DNA of 64,000 nucleotides from Polaribacter sp. IC073. GTDB lineage: Bacteria; Bacteroidota; Bacteroidia; Flavobacteriales; Flavobacteriaceae. The translations under genes and the position numbers were made by a program. Below the pieces are notes generated by a model. That model did not search any database. It saw only the letters and a list, made by a program, of their open reading frames with translations, and was not told where the DNA came from. This document shows, one piece after another, positions 23,468 through 32,059 of the stretch; position 1 is the first letter of the stretch; each line of letters starts with the position of its first letter. The stretch is taken from positions 95,222 to 159,221 of the forward strand of contig NZ_VORS01000010.1 in the NCBI RefSeq assembly GCF_007997075.1, in the 5' to 3' direction.

Positions 23468-25483
23468 ATGTTTCAAAAAATTCCAAATTATATAAAATAC
23501 ATCTTCACAAATGTTTTTTTCTTATTTATTTTTATTGCTTCCTTTAGAGGATTGTTTTATTTATTTTTTGCACAATTAGAAAATGCTGCTACGTTAGAAA
23601 TACAAAAAGCTATTTTATTAGGACTCCGTTTTGATTTAAAACTAGCCATTCTTACTTTTTTCCCTTTGATTATTCTTGTTTTAATAACAAATAATCGTTT
23701 TTTTAAAAGTATCATTCTTAAAAAAATTGCACTTGTTTACATCGTTTTGTCCTATTTAATTTTAACGCTTTTCTTTATATTCGATTTCGGTTATTACGAG
23801 TATTTATCCATTCGTTTAGATGCTTCTTCGCTTCGTTTTTTAAGTAACCTTAAAATATCTAGTCAGGTTTTAATTGAAAGTTACCCCGTTTACAAAGCCC
23901 TTTTGGCGCTGCTTATATTGTGTTTTATCATCTATAAATTTGCGAGTTATGTGTTTAAAACATTTTCTAAAACACATAATAAAATAACCAAGAAATTAAA
24001 AGCTGCTTTTTTTATAGGTACTATTTTAATATGCTCTTTTGGTGTTTATAACAGTGTAACACATTACCCTTTGCGTTGGAGTGAAGCTTTTTTCTCAAAA
24101 AACAACACAATCAATCAATTTGCTTTAAACCCTGTTTTGTACTTCTTTGACAGTTTTGCTTTTAGAAGTGAAGGTGTTGATCTTAATAAATTTAAAACCT
24201 ATTACCCTGTAATTGCAAAACATTTAAACTTATCGCAAGACAGCGTAAATTTTGAGAAAAAAGTAACTTTTAAAACACCTTATAAAGAAAAGCCAAATGT
24301 TATTTTTGTAATGTTAGAATCTACAGGAACTGCAACTTTGAGTTTTTACGACAACCCTTTGAATAGCTCGCCTAAAATGGATTCTATTATAAAAGAGAGC
24401 TTAAGTTTTTCTAAATTCTACGTTCATAAACCAGGAACTGCAGCAAGCGTTTTTGCTAGTATTACTGGCTTGCCAGATATTGAAGATGTAAAAACAGCTT
24501 CTAGAAACCCTATGATTATAGATCAGCGTATTATTTTTGATCAATTTAAAGGGTATGAAAAGCAATACTTTATAGGCGGATCTGCAAATTGGGCAAATAT
24601 TAGAGGCGTATTTCAATCAAATATAAAAGATTTAAAAATATTTGAAGAAGGTAGTTTTGAAGAAGAAAACAGGGCCGATGTTTGGGGGATTGATGATTAC
24701 GATTTATTTAAAGAAGCAGATAAGGAATTTAAAAAATTACATGAAATCGGGAAGCCTTTTGTTGCCTACATTCAAACAGCAACAAACCACATGCCTTTTA
24801 CAATACCCGATAAAAAAGAAAGTTTTACACCTATTTTAGAAAGTGATATTGACGAAAAAACCTTGTTAAAAGGAGGTTTTAGATCTTTAGGGCAATTAAA
24901 CGGGATTCGTTATTTAGATTTTAATGTTGCTCGTTTTTTAGAAAGAGCAAAAGAAACTGGGTATTATAATAATTCTATTTTTGTCTTTTTTGGAGATCAT
25001 AGAGGAGGAATGAAAAAACTAGGTTTCTTAAAAAATAATGAAGATGATTTAGGGATACAAGTACATCATGTGCCCTTCTTTATTCATGCACCGAAATATA
25101 TAAAACCTCAAGTAATAGACAAATATGCTAAATTAATTGATGTCTTTCCTACAGCTACAAGTTTGGCTAAAATAGAATACACCAATTACACGTTAGGAAG
25201 AGATTTATTAGACAGTACAAACACAGATACTGCTGCCTTTGTGTACGTTCAAAGTAAGGGAGAAAAGGGTGTAGGATTGTTAAAAGATAATTTTTATTAC
25301 GAGAAAACAAACATTTCTAAGAAAACAAGTTTGTACCGTCTAGATACGAACACCGTAAAAGATATTAAGCTAGAAAACCCTAGAATTACACAACAAATGG
25401 ACAGCCTTTTATCTGCTTATTATCATAGCACGAAGTATTTGTACCTTAATAACAAGAAACCAACCGAGTTTATTGTAGAGTAA
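23468..25483 (+). CDS. LTA synthase (LtaS)-family sulfatase/phosphoglycerol transferase
   Basis: A 671-residue inner-membrane protein. Five hydrophobic segments occupy about residues 10-215; the rest is a periplasmic alkaline-phosphatase-fold domain. 'VIFVMLESTGTATLSFYDN' supplies the metal-binding glutamate, 'KPGTAASVFASITGLPD' the threonine nucleophile position, and 'FFGDHRGG' with 'HHVPFFIHAP' the Asp/His metal ligands. In Gram-positives such enzymes build lipoteichoic acid; in Gram-negatives they move phosphoglycerol or phosphoethanolamine onto envelope glycans. In this diderm the latter is more likely. It stands just before a glycosyltransferase cluster. Confidence 0.88.
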   Translation: MFQKIPNYIKYIFTNVFFLFIFIASFRGLFYLFFAQLENAATLEIQKAILLGLRFDLKLAILTFFPLIILVLITNNRFFKSIILKKIALVYIVLSYLILTLFFIFDFGYYEYLSIRLDASSLRFLSNLKISSQVLIESYPVYKALLALLILCFIIYKFASYVFKTFSKTHNKITKKLKAAFFIGTILICSFGVYNSVTHYPLRWSEAFFSKNNTINQFALNPVLYFFDSFAFRSEGVDLNKFKTYYPVIAKHLNLSQDSVNFEKKVTFKTPYKEKPNVIFVMLESTGTATLSFYDNPLNSSPKMDSIIKESLSFSKFYVHKPGTAASVFASITGLPDIEDVKTASRNPMIIDQRIIFDQFKGYEKQYFIGGSANWANIRGVFQSNIKDLKIFEEGSFEEENRADVWGIDDYDLFKEADKEFKKLHEIGKPFVAYIQTATNHMPFTIPDKKESFTPILESDIDEKTLLKGGFRSLGQLNGIRYLDFNVARFLERAKETGYYNNSIFVFFGDHRGGMKKLGFLKNNEDDLGIQVHHVPFFIHAPKYIKPQVIDKYAKLIDVFPTATSLAKIEYTNYTLGRDLLDSTNTDTAAFVYVQSKGEKGVGLLKDNFYYEKTNISKKTSLYRLDTNTVKDIKLENPRITQQMDSLLSAYYHSTKYLYLNNKKPTEFIVE

Positions 25484-25548
25484 TCGTTTAGGTTATTATT
25501 AGTTTTCACAATAATTAATTTAATAAAAGAAAATTGTAAGAACATTTG

Positions 25549-25556
25549 TACTTTTG
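25549..25556 (+). promoter_or_regulatory. Predicted -7 box TACTTTTG before the fucosyltransferase gene
   Basis: TACTTTTG matches TAnnTTTG and lies 40 bases before the ATG. No convincing -33 element was found. Confidence 0.35.
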
Positions 25557-25596
25557 TTTAAAGCATAAAGCAGTGTTTTTTTGGTATACATAAAAT

Positions 25597-26400
25597 ATGG
25601 TTATTGTTAGAATACTTGGTGGTTTAGGAAATCAAATGTTTCAATATGCGTATGCAAAATCGCTAGAAGTAAAAGGGTTTGATGTGAGTTTAGATCTTTC
25701 CGGATTTAAAAACTATAAATTACATGGCGGATATCAATTGGATAAGTACCATATTAATTTACAAAATGCAAAGAATTCTACTGTCCTATTTTCTAGGATC
25801 AACCCTTTAAAAACTATAAAAGAAGAAAATTTATTATTTAATGAAAAATTACTTTCTTTAAAAGGCAATGAATATGTAAAAGGATACTTTCAGACAGAGA
25901 AATACTTTTCAGGAATCAGAAATACATTGTTAGAACAATTTACTATCAATAGAGAAATCGCTAATTCTACAAAAAAATATAAAAAAGAAATTACTCTAGC
26001 TGAAAATAGTTGCTCAATACATATTAGAAGGGGAGATTATGTCTCAGACTCAAAATCTAATATTATTCATGGAACATGTACTTTAGACTACTACAGAGAA
26101 GCCATTAAAAAAGTTGAAGAAAAGTACAAGAATACTCTATTTTTTGTTTTTTCTGATGATATTCCTTGGACCAAAGAAAATTTAGTTATTAAAAATGCAA
26201 CATACATAAACCATAAATGTTTACCACATGAAGATATTCTTTTAATGAGTTTATGTAAAAATAATATCACAGCAAACAGTAGTTTTTCCTGGTGGGGAGC
26301 TTGGTTAAATAAAAATAACAGTAAAATGGTTGTTGCACCTAAACAGTGGTTTGTTTCAAAAGAAAATGAAATTACTTGTAAGAACTGGATAAAAATATGA
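25597..26400 (+). CDS. GT11 alpha-1,2-fucosyltransferase family protein
   Basis: A 267-residue family 11 glycosyltransferase. It opens with 'VRILGGLGNQMFQYAYAKSL', contains the donor-binding 'SIHIRRGDYV' motif (HxRRGD) and ends with 'ITANSSFSWWGAWLN', the three hallmarks of the alpha-1,2-fucosyltransferase family. The acceptor is presumably a surface glycan, LPS or capsule, but cannot be told from sequence. Its stop overlaps the start of the GT25 gene (ATGA), so the two are cotranslated. The cluster lies between housekeeping genes, which suggests an accessory, strain-variable surface-sugar locus. Confidence 0.92.
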   Translation: MVIVRILGGLGNQMFQYAYAKSLEVKGFDVSLDLSGFKNYKLHGGYQLDKYHINLQNAKNSTVLFSRINPLKTIKEENLLFNEKLLSLKGNEYVKGYFQTEKYFSGIRNTLLEQFTINREIANSTKKYKKEITLAENSCSIHIRRGDYVSDSKSNIIHGTCTLDYYREAIKKVEEKYKNTLFFVFSDDIPWTKENLVIKNATYINHKCLPHEDILLMSLCKNNITANSSFSWWGAWLNKNNSKMVVAPKQWFVSKENEITCKNWIKI

Positions 26401-27140
26401 AATCCTTTAAAGTATATTACATCAATTTAGATAAAAGTCTCGAAAGAAGAACTTTTATGGAAAACCAGTTTAAAGAACTGAAGATCCCTATTACAAGAAT
26501 GCCTGCCGCTTATGGGAAAAAATTACCCCAAGATTTTTTAAAAAAATCAAAAAATGAACATCAACTACTCACTCATTTTCCTTATTTGAATGATGGCGAA
26601 ATTGGCTTAACCAAAACCTACTTCGATTTATGGAAAATTGTTGCCCTTCAAGAGGAAGAGTTTTCTATTATCTTAGAGGACGATGCATTGTTAACTTCAG
26701 CTTTTTTTAAAGATTTACAAAACCTATTGGATTTAATTACTACATCTGACTTTATAGATATTGCGGGTCGAAGAGGGTTTTATTTATTAGAAAAAAATAA
26801 ATACTTGTCAAAGTTCATTATACCTTCATTACAAACTACTGGTCAAATAATTGGTAAGGAGGCCGCCAGAAAGCTTGCAAAAAATTTAACTACTTACTAC
26901 GCACCAATTGATGTTTTAAAGCAAGATGTTTTTAAGCATAAAGTCAAAATTTATACTACTAATAACAGCTATGTAAGTAGTAATGATAAGAATGTTGGAG
27001 GAACCACAATTCAACAAAAAAGTCTGCCAAAGGTTAAAAAAATTTTAAGAGAAATTACAAGACCTTTTTGGCAATTGTTAAGCCTAGTTACTTACAAAAG
27101 TTACAGAGCTATTAAGAACCATTCTTTTTACAACAACTAG
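26397..27140 (+). CDS. GT25 glycosyltransferase (LPS biosynthesis type)
   Basis: A 247-residue family 25 glycosyltransferase. The N-terminus 'VYYINLDKSLERRTFMENQF' and the later 'SIILEDDALL' (DxD-type metal site) are diagnostic for the LPS/collagen galactosyltransferase-like family. 'GEIGLTKTYFDLWKIV' matches the conserved GxxGCxxSH-like segment, with Cys replaced by Leu. It is coupled to the upstream GT11 gene by a four-base overlap. Its stop TAG shares the palindrome CTAG with the stop of the convergent GT2 gene. Confidence 0.88.
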   Translation: MKSFKVYYINLDKSLERRTFMENQFKELKIPITRMPAAYGKKLPQDFLKKSKNEHQLLTHFPYLNDGEIGLTKTYFDLWKIVALQEEEFSIILEDDALLTSAFFKDLQNLLDLITTSDFIDIAGRRGFYLLEKNKYLSKFIIPSLQTTGQIIGKEAARKLAKNLTTYYAPIDVLKQDVFKHKVKIYTTNNSYVSSNDKNVGGTTIQQKSLPKVKKILREITRPFWQLLSLVTYKSYRAIKNHSFYNN

Positions 27141-27892
27141 GTTTCTTTTATCCCATTATTAAGCAACCATAACTTTACATACCTAGTAAAAACTGAATAT
27201 GCTAATATTTTAGCTAGAATTAACCCAGCAAGACCATCTAAAAAACCTAAACGTATAAAATAGTGAATAAAAAACCTTGCAGTAGGTTTAATAAATAAAT
27301 GGAATGCATTTGCTTTTTTTCCTTTAGAATGAAGCTCCTTTGCTTTTAATGTTGAATAATAGTTTATTTTTGAAATAAAGTGATCATAATTTCTATAGCC
27401 AAAATGATCTATTTTATTTTTTAAAAAACCTATTTTTCCATTTGCAAAAATGGTTTCATGCACAACACCAGAATATTTACAATGTTCCTTTAAAAATAGA
27501 CGAACTACTTTATCACGCTGCCAACCGCAATAATTTATTTTTTTATTTGCAAAATAAAAGTTTCTCCCCACGTAAAAACCTACGAAGTTTTTCGGTTTTT
27601 TTACTGCTTCTAAAATTTCTTTTTTTACTGCTAGCGTTACCCTTTCATCTGCGTCTAAAATATAAATCCAAGAATGTTCTGCTTGTTGAATTGCAAAGTT
27701 TTTCTGAGAAGAAAAATCATCAAACTTCCGCTTGATGATTTTTACATTCATTTTCTCTGCTATTTCCAACGTTTTGTCTGTACTAAAAGAATCTATCACA
27801 ATAATTTCATCTGCAAAACCTACAGATTCGATCGCTTCTCTTATATGAATCTCTTCATTTAACGTTGGTATGATTGCCGATATTTTAATCAT
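27137..27892 (-). CDS. GT2 glycosyltransferase of the WaaE/KdtX type
   Basis: A 251-residue family 2 glycosyltransferase. 'SAIIPTLNEEIHIREAIESV', 'DEIIVIDSFSTDKTLEIAE', 'FDDFSSQKNFAIQQA' and 'WIYILDADERVT' are the ordered motifs of the WaaE/KdtX family, which adds sugars to the LPS inner core. A hydrophobic C-terminal stretch (about 215-240) may associate with the membrane. It lies 13 bases downstream of dapD on the same strand and might be cotranscribed with it. It converges on the GT25 gene with a four-base overlap. Confidence 0.9.
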   Translation of the reverse strand: MIKISAIIPTLNEEIHIREAIESVGFADEIIVIDSFSTDKTLEIAEKMNVKIIKRKFDDFSSQKNFAIQQAEHSWIYILDADERVTLAVKKEILEAVKKPKNFVGFYVGRNFYFANKKINYCGWQRDKVVRLFLKEHCKYSGVVHETIFANGKIGFLKNKIDHFGYRNYDHFISKINYYSTLKAKELHSKGKKANAFHLFIKPTARFFIHYFIRLGFLDGLAGLILAKILAYSVFTRYVKLWLLNNGIKET

Positions 27893-27905
27893 AGCATTTT
27901 AAACC

Positions 27906-28721
27906 TTAAACTGCTACGTCATATTCACGTAAAGCATCATTTAAAGATGTTTTTTTGTTGGTACTTTCCTTTCTTTTTCCAATAATTAATGCACAAGGCA
28001 CATTAAATTCTCCCGCGGCAAACTTCTTAGTATAACTTCCAGGAATTACCACAGAACGCGCTGGAACTCTTCCTTTCATTTCTACAGGCTCATCACCAGT
28101 TACATCAATAATTTTAGTACTCATTGTTAACACAACATTTGCACCTAAAACGGCTTCTTTTTCTACTCTTACACCTTCTACAACAATACATCTAGAACCT
28201 ATAAAAGCACCATCTTCTATAATTACAGGAGCTGCTTGTAAAGGCTCTAAAACACCACCAATACCAACTCCACCAGAAAGGTGTACGTTTTTACCAATTT
28301 GTGCACAAGAACCAACGGTAGCCCAAGTATCAACCATTGTTCCTTCATCTACATACGCACCAATATTTACATAACTTGGCATTAAAATAGTTCCAGGAGC
28401 AATATAAGCACCGTGTCTTGCAACCGCATTTGGCACGACTCTAATTCCTCTTTCTGCAAAGTTTTTCTTCAATGGAATTTTATCATGATATTCGAAAATA
28501 CCAGCTTCTAGAGTTTCCATTTTCTGAATCGGAAAATATAAAACTACCGCTTTCTTAACCCATTCATTTACTTGCCAACCGTCTGTTGTTGGTTCTGCAA
28601 CTCTTAATGTTCCTTTATCTAATAAATCAACTACTTTTCTAATAGTATCAATCGTATTTTGTTCTTTTAATAAGTCACGATTTTCCCAAGCGGACTCTAT
28701 AATTTCTCTAATTTCTTTCAT
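27906..28721 (-). CDS. dapD: 2,3,4,5-tetrahydropyridine-2,6-dicarboxylate N-succinyltransferase
   Basis: DapD succinylates tetrahydrodipicolinate in the succinylase branch of lysine/diaminopimelate synthesis. The 271-residue protein has the N-terminal helical domain and the left-handed beta-helix with hexapeptide repeats ('GAYIAPGTILMPSYVNIGAYVDEGTMVDTWATVGSCAQIGKNVHLSGGVGIGG' region), ending in 'GSYTKKFAAGEFNVPCALIIGKRKEST', typical for the enzyme. Length is normal. The promoter box is 20 bases upstream. It is transcribed divergently from ruvX. Confidence 0.95.
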   Translation of the reverse strand: MKEIREIIESAWENRDLLKEQNTIDTIRKVVDLLDKGTLRVAEPTTDGWQVNEWVKKAVVLYFPIQKMETLEAGIFEYHDKIPLKKNFAERGIRVVPNAVARHGAYIAPGTILMPSYVNIGAYVDEGTMVDTWATVGSCAQIGKNVHLSGGVGIGGVLEPLQAAPVIIEDGAFIGSRCIVVEGVRVEKEAVLGANVVLTMSTKIIDVTGDEPVEMKGRVPARSVVIPGSYTKKFAAGEFNVPCALIIGKRKESTNKKTSLNDALREYDVAV

Positions 28722-28740
28722 TCTAATTGTATGATTTCTG

Positions 28741-28748
28741 CAAATATA
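28741..28748 (-). promoter_or_regulatory. Predicted dapD promoter (-7 box)
   Basis: TATATTTG on the minus strand, followed by CAG, lies 19 bases before the dapD start codon. Confidence 0.5.
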
Positions 28749-28781
28749 AATTTATCTATAAAAACAGTAAGCGAAGATACA

Positions 28782-28816
28782 TTTTTTAAACAGATATTTC
28801 TGCTTTGTTTAAAAAA
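28782..28816. promoter_or_regulatory. Inverted repeat TTTTTTAAAC ... GTTTAAAAAA between dapD and ruvX
   Basis: Two perfect ten-base arms (28782-28791 and 28807-28816) with a 15-base loop sit in the divergent spacer, directly upstream of the ruvX -7 box. It could be a regulator site or simply AT-rich symmetry. Confidence 0.35.
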
Positions 28817-28818
28817 CG

Positions 28819-28826
28819 TATTTTTG
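28819..28826 (+). promoter_or_regulatory. Predicted ruvX promoter (-7 box)
   Basis: TATTTTTG followed by CAAAAAC lies 15 bases before the ruvX ATG. Confidence 0.5.
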
Positions 28827-28841
28827 CAAAAACAATTATAA

Positions 28842-29267
28842 ATGGCTAGAATTTTAGCAATCGATTTCGGAAAAAAGAGAACAGGAATTGCAGTTACAGA
28901 TGAGATGCAAATAATTGCTTCTGGTTTAACTACTGTAAATACAACAGAGTTATTGTCTTTTTTAAAAGAGTACACATCTAAAGAAAAAGTAGAGTTATTT
29001 TTAATGGGTCAACCAAAACAAATGGATAATTCGGATAGTGAAAGTGAAGCACTTATTCTACCGTTTTTAAAAAAAATAGAAAAGTTATTCCCTCAAATTC
29101 CTATGAAAAGGATTGATGAGCGTTTTACGTCTAAAATGGCTTTTCAAACAATGATTGATAGTGGGATGAAGAAAAAACAGCGAAGAAACAAAGCAATGGT
29201 AGATGAAATTAGTGCAACCATCATTTTGCAATCTTATTTGACTCAAAATGAACAACAATTTCTTTAG
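28842..29267 (+). CDS. ruvX: Holliday junction resolvase-like protein RuvX/YqgF
   Basis: A 141-residue YqgF-family RNase H-fold nuclease, involved in pre-16S rRNA 5'-end processing in E. coli and proposed as a Holliday junction resolvase. The first strand 'ILAIDFGKKRTGIAVTDE' supplies the catalytic Asp8, 'LFLMGQPKQMD' the second acidic strand and 'IDERFTSKMA' the third motif, followed by 'VDEISATIILQSYL'. Length is normal. The next gene, DUF1919, begins inside its last 20 bases. In related genomes def usually follows directly. Confidence 0.93.
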   Translation: MARILAIDFGKKRTGIAVTDEMQIIASGLTTVNTTELLSFLKEYTSKEKVELFLMGQPKQMDNSDSESEALILPFLKKIEKLFPQIPMKRIDERFTSKMAFQTMIDSGMKKKQRRNKAMVDEISATIILQSYLTQNEQQFL

Positions 29268-29949
29268 AGAATTATTTCAATCTGCAAGAAGAAGATACCG
29301 ACGGATTTTTCAAGAAAAAATAAGTAAAAAAGATATAGCAACCCTAAAAGATATTAATTTTGTCATTATATCTAATAATTGTTGGGGTGGAAAAATTTAT
29401 AAATGGTTAAAGAGACCTTTTAACTCTCCATTTATAGGTTTAGGAGTTAAGGGAGATTGTTATTTAAAAATTCTTTCCAATTTTGATTATTATATGGGGC
29501 TACCTCTTAAGTTTACTAAAATAAGTAAATATCCAGATAGAGAAATTACATATCCTTTAGGTATCTTAGATGATGTAGAAATACACTTTACACATTATGA
29601 ATCAAAAGAAGAGGCACACGAGAAATGGAATAGAAGAAAAAATAGGATGTTAGAAAATAATAATAAAAACTTATATATTTTTAAAATCTGTAATTCTTGG
29701 GATTCTAACAGAGAACATTTTAAGCTATTTAATGAACTGCCTTATAAAAATAAAATTTCTTTTACAATTTATGATTATAAAGATTTAAATTTAAAAAATA
29801 ATTTTTACGTTAAAGAAAGTGATAAAAGCACAAAAGACAATATGGTAAATGGGTCGAGGCTTTTTATACTAACATTTATCTATCTAAATATCTTTAAATG
29901 GATAAAAAATAACACCGTAAATAACGAAAACATAACTGAAAATTCGTAA
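29248..29949 (+). CDS. DUF1919 family protein (exopolysaccharide-type)
   Basis: A 233-residue protein of the DUF1919 family, found in capsule and exopolysaccharide loci; members are thought to be sugar-modifying or transferase-like, without firm biochemistry. 'FVIISNNCWGGKIYKWLKRPFNSPFIGL' and 'YPLGILDDVEIHFTHYESKEEAHEKWNRRKNRM' are the family's two conserved blocks. It starts 20 bases inside ruvX and ends 50 bases before def. The gene is visibly more A-rich than its neighbours, especially in its second half. It interrupts the usual ruvX-def order and so looks like an acquired surface-glycan gene. Confidence 0.82.
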   Translation: MNNNFFRELFQSARRRYRRIFQEKISKKDIATLKDINFVIISNNCWGGKIYKWLKRPFNSPFIGLGVKGDCYLKILSNFDYYMGLPLKFTKISKYPDREITYPLGILDDVEIHFTHYESKEEAHEKWNRRKNRMLENNNKNLYIFKICNSWDSNREHFKLFNELPYKNKISFTIYDYKDLNLKNNFYVKESDKSTKDNMVNGSRLFILTFIYLNIFKWIKNNTVNNENITENS

Positions 29950-29966
29950 TTCGTAATTCTAAATTG

Positions 29967-29984
29967 TATTTTTGCACTCGTTTT
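29967..29984 (+). promoter_or_regulatory. Predicted def promoter (-7 box)
   Basis: TATTTTTGCACTCGTTTT is identical over 18 bases to the predicted rimO promoter on the opposite strand at 339-356. It allows def to be expressed independently of the upstream DUF1919 gene. It follows a tandem AATTCGT repeat (29940-29956). Confidence 0.55.
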
Positions 29985-30002
29985 TAAAATATAAAAAAAT
30001 AA

Positions 30003-30593
30003 ATGATTTTACCAATTGTTGCATACGGAGATCCTGTTTTAAGAAAAGTTGCTGTAGAAATAGATGCAAATTATCCTGATTTAGAAAAATTGATTGCCAA
30101 TATGAAAGAGACCATGTACAATGCTTCGGGCGTTGGTTTGGCAGCTCCACAAATTGGAAAAGCAATTCGTTTGTTTGCTATTGATGCTTCGCCTTTTGCT
30201 GAAGATGAAGACCTATCTGAAAATGACAGAGAAGTATTAAAAACATTTAATAAAGTTTTTATAAACGCTAAAATTTTACAAGAAGAAGGAGAAGAATGGG
30301 TTTTTAACGAAGGCTGTTTAAGTATTCCCGATGTTAGAGAAGATGTTGTTCGTCTGCCTAAAATTACAATCGAATATCAAGATGAAGACTTTAAAAAGCA
30401 CACCGAAACTTTAGATGGTTTGGCGGCTAGAGTTTTTCAGCACGAGTATGATCATATCGAAGGAGTTTTGTTTACAGACAAGCTTTCATCACTTAAAAAA
30501 AGAATCATTAAAAAGAAATTAGAAAATATTTCTAAAGGAAAAATTACAGCAGATTATAGAATGCGTTTTCCAAATCAAAAAAAAGGTAAATAG
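30003..30593 (+). CDS. def: Peptide deformylase
   Basis: Def removes the formyl group from the initiator methionine of new proteins. The 196-residue protein contains all three motifs: 'GVGLAAPQIG', 'EGCLSIP' (metal-binding Cys) and 'QHEYDHIEG' (HExxH). A short acidic insert (EDEDLSENDREVLKTFNK) after the first motif is typical for Bacteroidota. It leads a conserved def-DUF5606-mazG run. Length and active site are intact. Confidence 0.96.
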   Translation: MILPIVAYGDPVLRKVAVEIDANYPDLEKLIANMKETMYNASGVGLAAPQIGKAIRLFAIDASPFAEDEDLSENDREVLKTFNKVFINAKILQEEGEEWVFNEGCLSIPDVREDVVRLPKITIEYQDEDFKKHTETLDGLAARVFQHEYDHIEGVLFTDKLSSLKKRIIKKKLENISKGKITADYRMRFPNQKKGK

Positions 30594-30620
30594 TCTTTAA
30601 AGACACAAAAAACATATAAC

Positions 30621-31043
30621 ATGGAATTTAACAAAATTATAGCCGTTACCGGTAAAGCTGGTTTATACCAAGTAGTTTCTCAATCTAAAAACGCAATCAT
30701 AGTTGCTTCTTTAGCAGATGATAAAAGAGTCGCAATTAATGCAACTCAAAATGTAAGTTTATTAGAAAACATTGCTATTTACACCTACGAAGAAGACATT
30801 CCTTTATTACAAGTTTTTAAAGCGATGTTCGAAAAAACGGAAGGTAAAGAAGCGATTTCTCATAAAGAAAGTGGTAAAAAATTAGAAGCTTTTTTTGCAG
30901 AAGTTTTACCAGATTATGATGCTGAAAGAGTGTATACTTCTAACATTAAAAAAGTAATTCAGTGGTTTAATTTATTAGTAAACGCTGGAATGGATTTTTC
31001 TAAAGTTGAAACTCCTACTGAAGAAAAAACAGAAAAAGAGTAA
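30621..31043 (+). CDS. DUF5606 family protein
   Basis: A 140-residue cytoplasmic protein of the DUF5606 family, restricted to Bacteroidota and regularly found after def. It begins 'MEFNKIIAVTGKAGLYQVVSQSKNAIIVASL', suggesting a small SH3-like or translation-linked barrel, followed by a helical half and a charged tail (EEKTEKE). No catalytic motif is visible. Function is unknown. The constant position by def suggests a link to translation, but this is inference. Confidence 0.8.
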   Translation: MEFNKIIAVTGKAGLYQVVSQSKNAIIVASLADDKRVAINATQNVSLLENIAIYTYEEDIPLLQVFKAMFEKTEGKEAISHKESGKKLEAFFAEVLPDYDAERVYTSNIKKVIQWFNLLVNAGMDFSKVETPTEEKTEKE

Positions 31044-31105
31044 TCAGTATTCAGTTTACAGTGACTGTTTAAATTAGAACGCTGTGTAAATCTATTTTGA
31101 AAAAA

Positions 31106-31885
31106 ATGAATTCTAGAAAAGAACAATTAGCTGCTTTTAACCGTTTGTTAGACATCATGGATGACCTTCGAGAGAAATGTCCTTGGGATAAAAAACAAAC
31201 CTTAGAAAGTCTACGTCACTTAACAATTGAAGAAACGTACGAACTTGCAGATGCTATTCTAGACAACGATTTACCTGAAATTAAAAAAGAATTAGGCGAT
31301 GTGCTTTTGCACATCGTTTTTTATGCTAAAATAGGTAGCGAGAAAAAAGCATTTGATATTGGTGATGTTGCAAATTCTATTTCTGATAAATTAATCAGCA
31401 GACATCCTCATATTTATGGAGATGTAGTTGTTAAAGATGAAGCAGAAGTAAAACGCAATTGGGAACAATTAAAGCTAAAGGAAGGCAGGGATTCTGTTTT
31501 AGAAGGCGTTCCTAAAAGTTTACCCGCAGTTGTAAAAGCTAGTAGAATCCAAGAAAAGGTTGCTGGTGTTGGTTTTGATTGGGAAAACCCCGAACAAGTT
31601 TGGGAAAAAGTACAAGAAGAAATTACAGAATTTAACGAAGAAATTAAAGCGGGGCATAAAGAAAATACCGAAAAAGAATTTGGAGACGTCTTATTCTCTA
31701 TGATAAACTACGCTCGTTTTATTGGAGTGAATCCTGAGAACGCTTTAGAAAAAACGAATAAGAAATTCATCAACCGCTTTCAATATTTAGAAAAAGAGGC
31801 AAAAAAAGAAGGCAAAGATATTTCTGAAATGTCTTTAACTGAAATGGACGTCTATTGGGAAAAATCGAAAGAGTTTTTTAAATAA
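31106..31885 (+). CDS. mazG: Nucleoside triphosphate pyrophosphohydrolase MazG
   Basis: MazG hydrolyses nucleoside triphosphates to monophosphates and pyrophosphate. The 259-residue protein has two MazG domains in tandem: 'CPWDKKQTLESLRHLTIEETYELADAI' with 'ELGDVLLHIVF', and 'EEITEFNEEIKAGHKE' with 'EFGDVLFSMINYAR', carrying the ExxE/ExxD magnesium sites. The ATG at 31106 is chosen; a TTG nine bases upstream is also in frame but less likely. Third gene after def and DUF5606, 62 bases downstream of the latter. Confidence 0.94.
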   Translation: MNSRKEQLAAFNRLLDIMDDLREKCPWDKKQTLESLRHLTIEETYELADAILDNDLPEIKKELGDVLLHIVFYAKIGSEKKAFDIGDVANSISDKLISRHPHIYGDVVVKDEAEVKRNWEQLKLKEGRDSVLEGVPKSLPAVVKASRIQEKVAGVGFDWENPEQVWEKVQEEITEFNEEIKAGHKENTEKEFGDVLFSMINYARFIGVNPENALEKTNKKFINRFQYLEKEAKKEGKDISEMSLTEMDVYWEKSKEFFK

Positions 31886-32059
31886 TTTGGAACAATTGTT
31901 TGCTTTCACATCTTTTTTTTAAACGATACTTCTTCCCCATAGAAAATATAATTTAATTTATTAATGGTCTTTTCATTGGAAGTGTTTCAATAATAATCGA
32001 GCAAGCATCATGTCTATTCTATTTAAGTCTTCTATATTGCATTCATAAATTATATCGTT
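31886..32059. other. Spacer upstream of the 74-residue protein gene
   Basis: Gene-free AT-rich spacer. I saw no exact TAnnTTTG box; TATATTGC at 32033-32040 is the nearest approximation. No RNA gene or terminator was recognised. Confidence 0.4.

Noticed and set aside
29940..29962. AATTCGTAATTCGTAATTC as a possible CRISPR or iteron array
   Set aside because: The repeat unit is only about nine bases with no spacers; it resembles the common degenerate spacer sequence seen also near 9050-9075.
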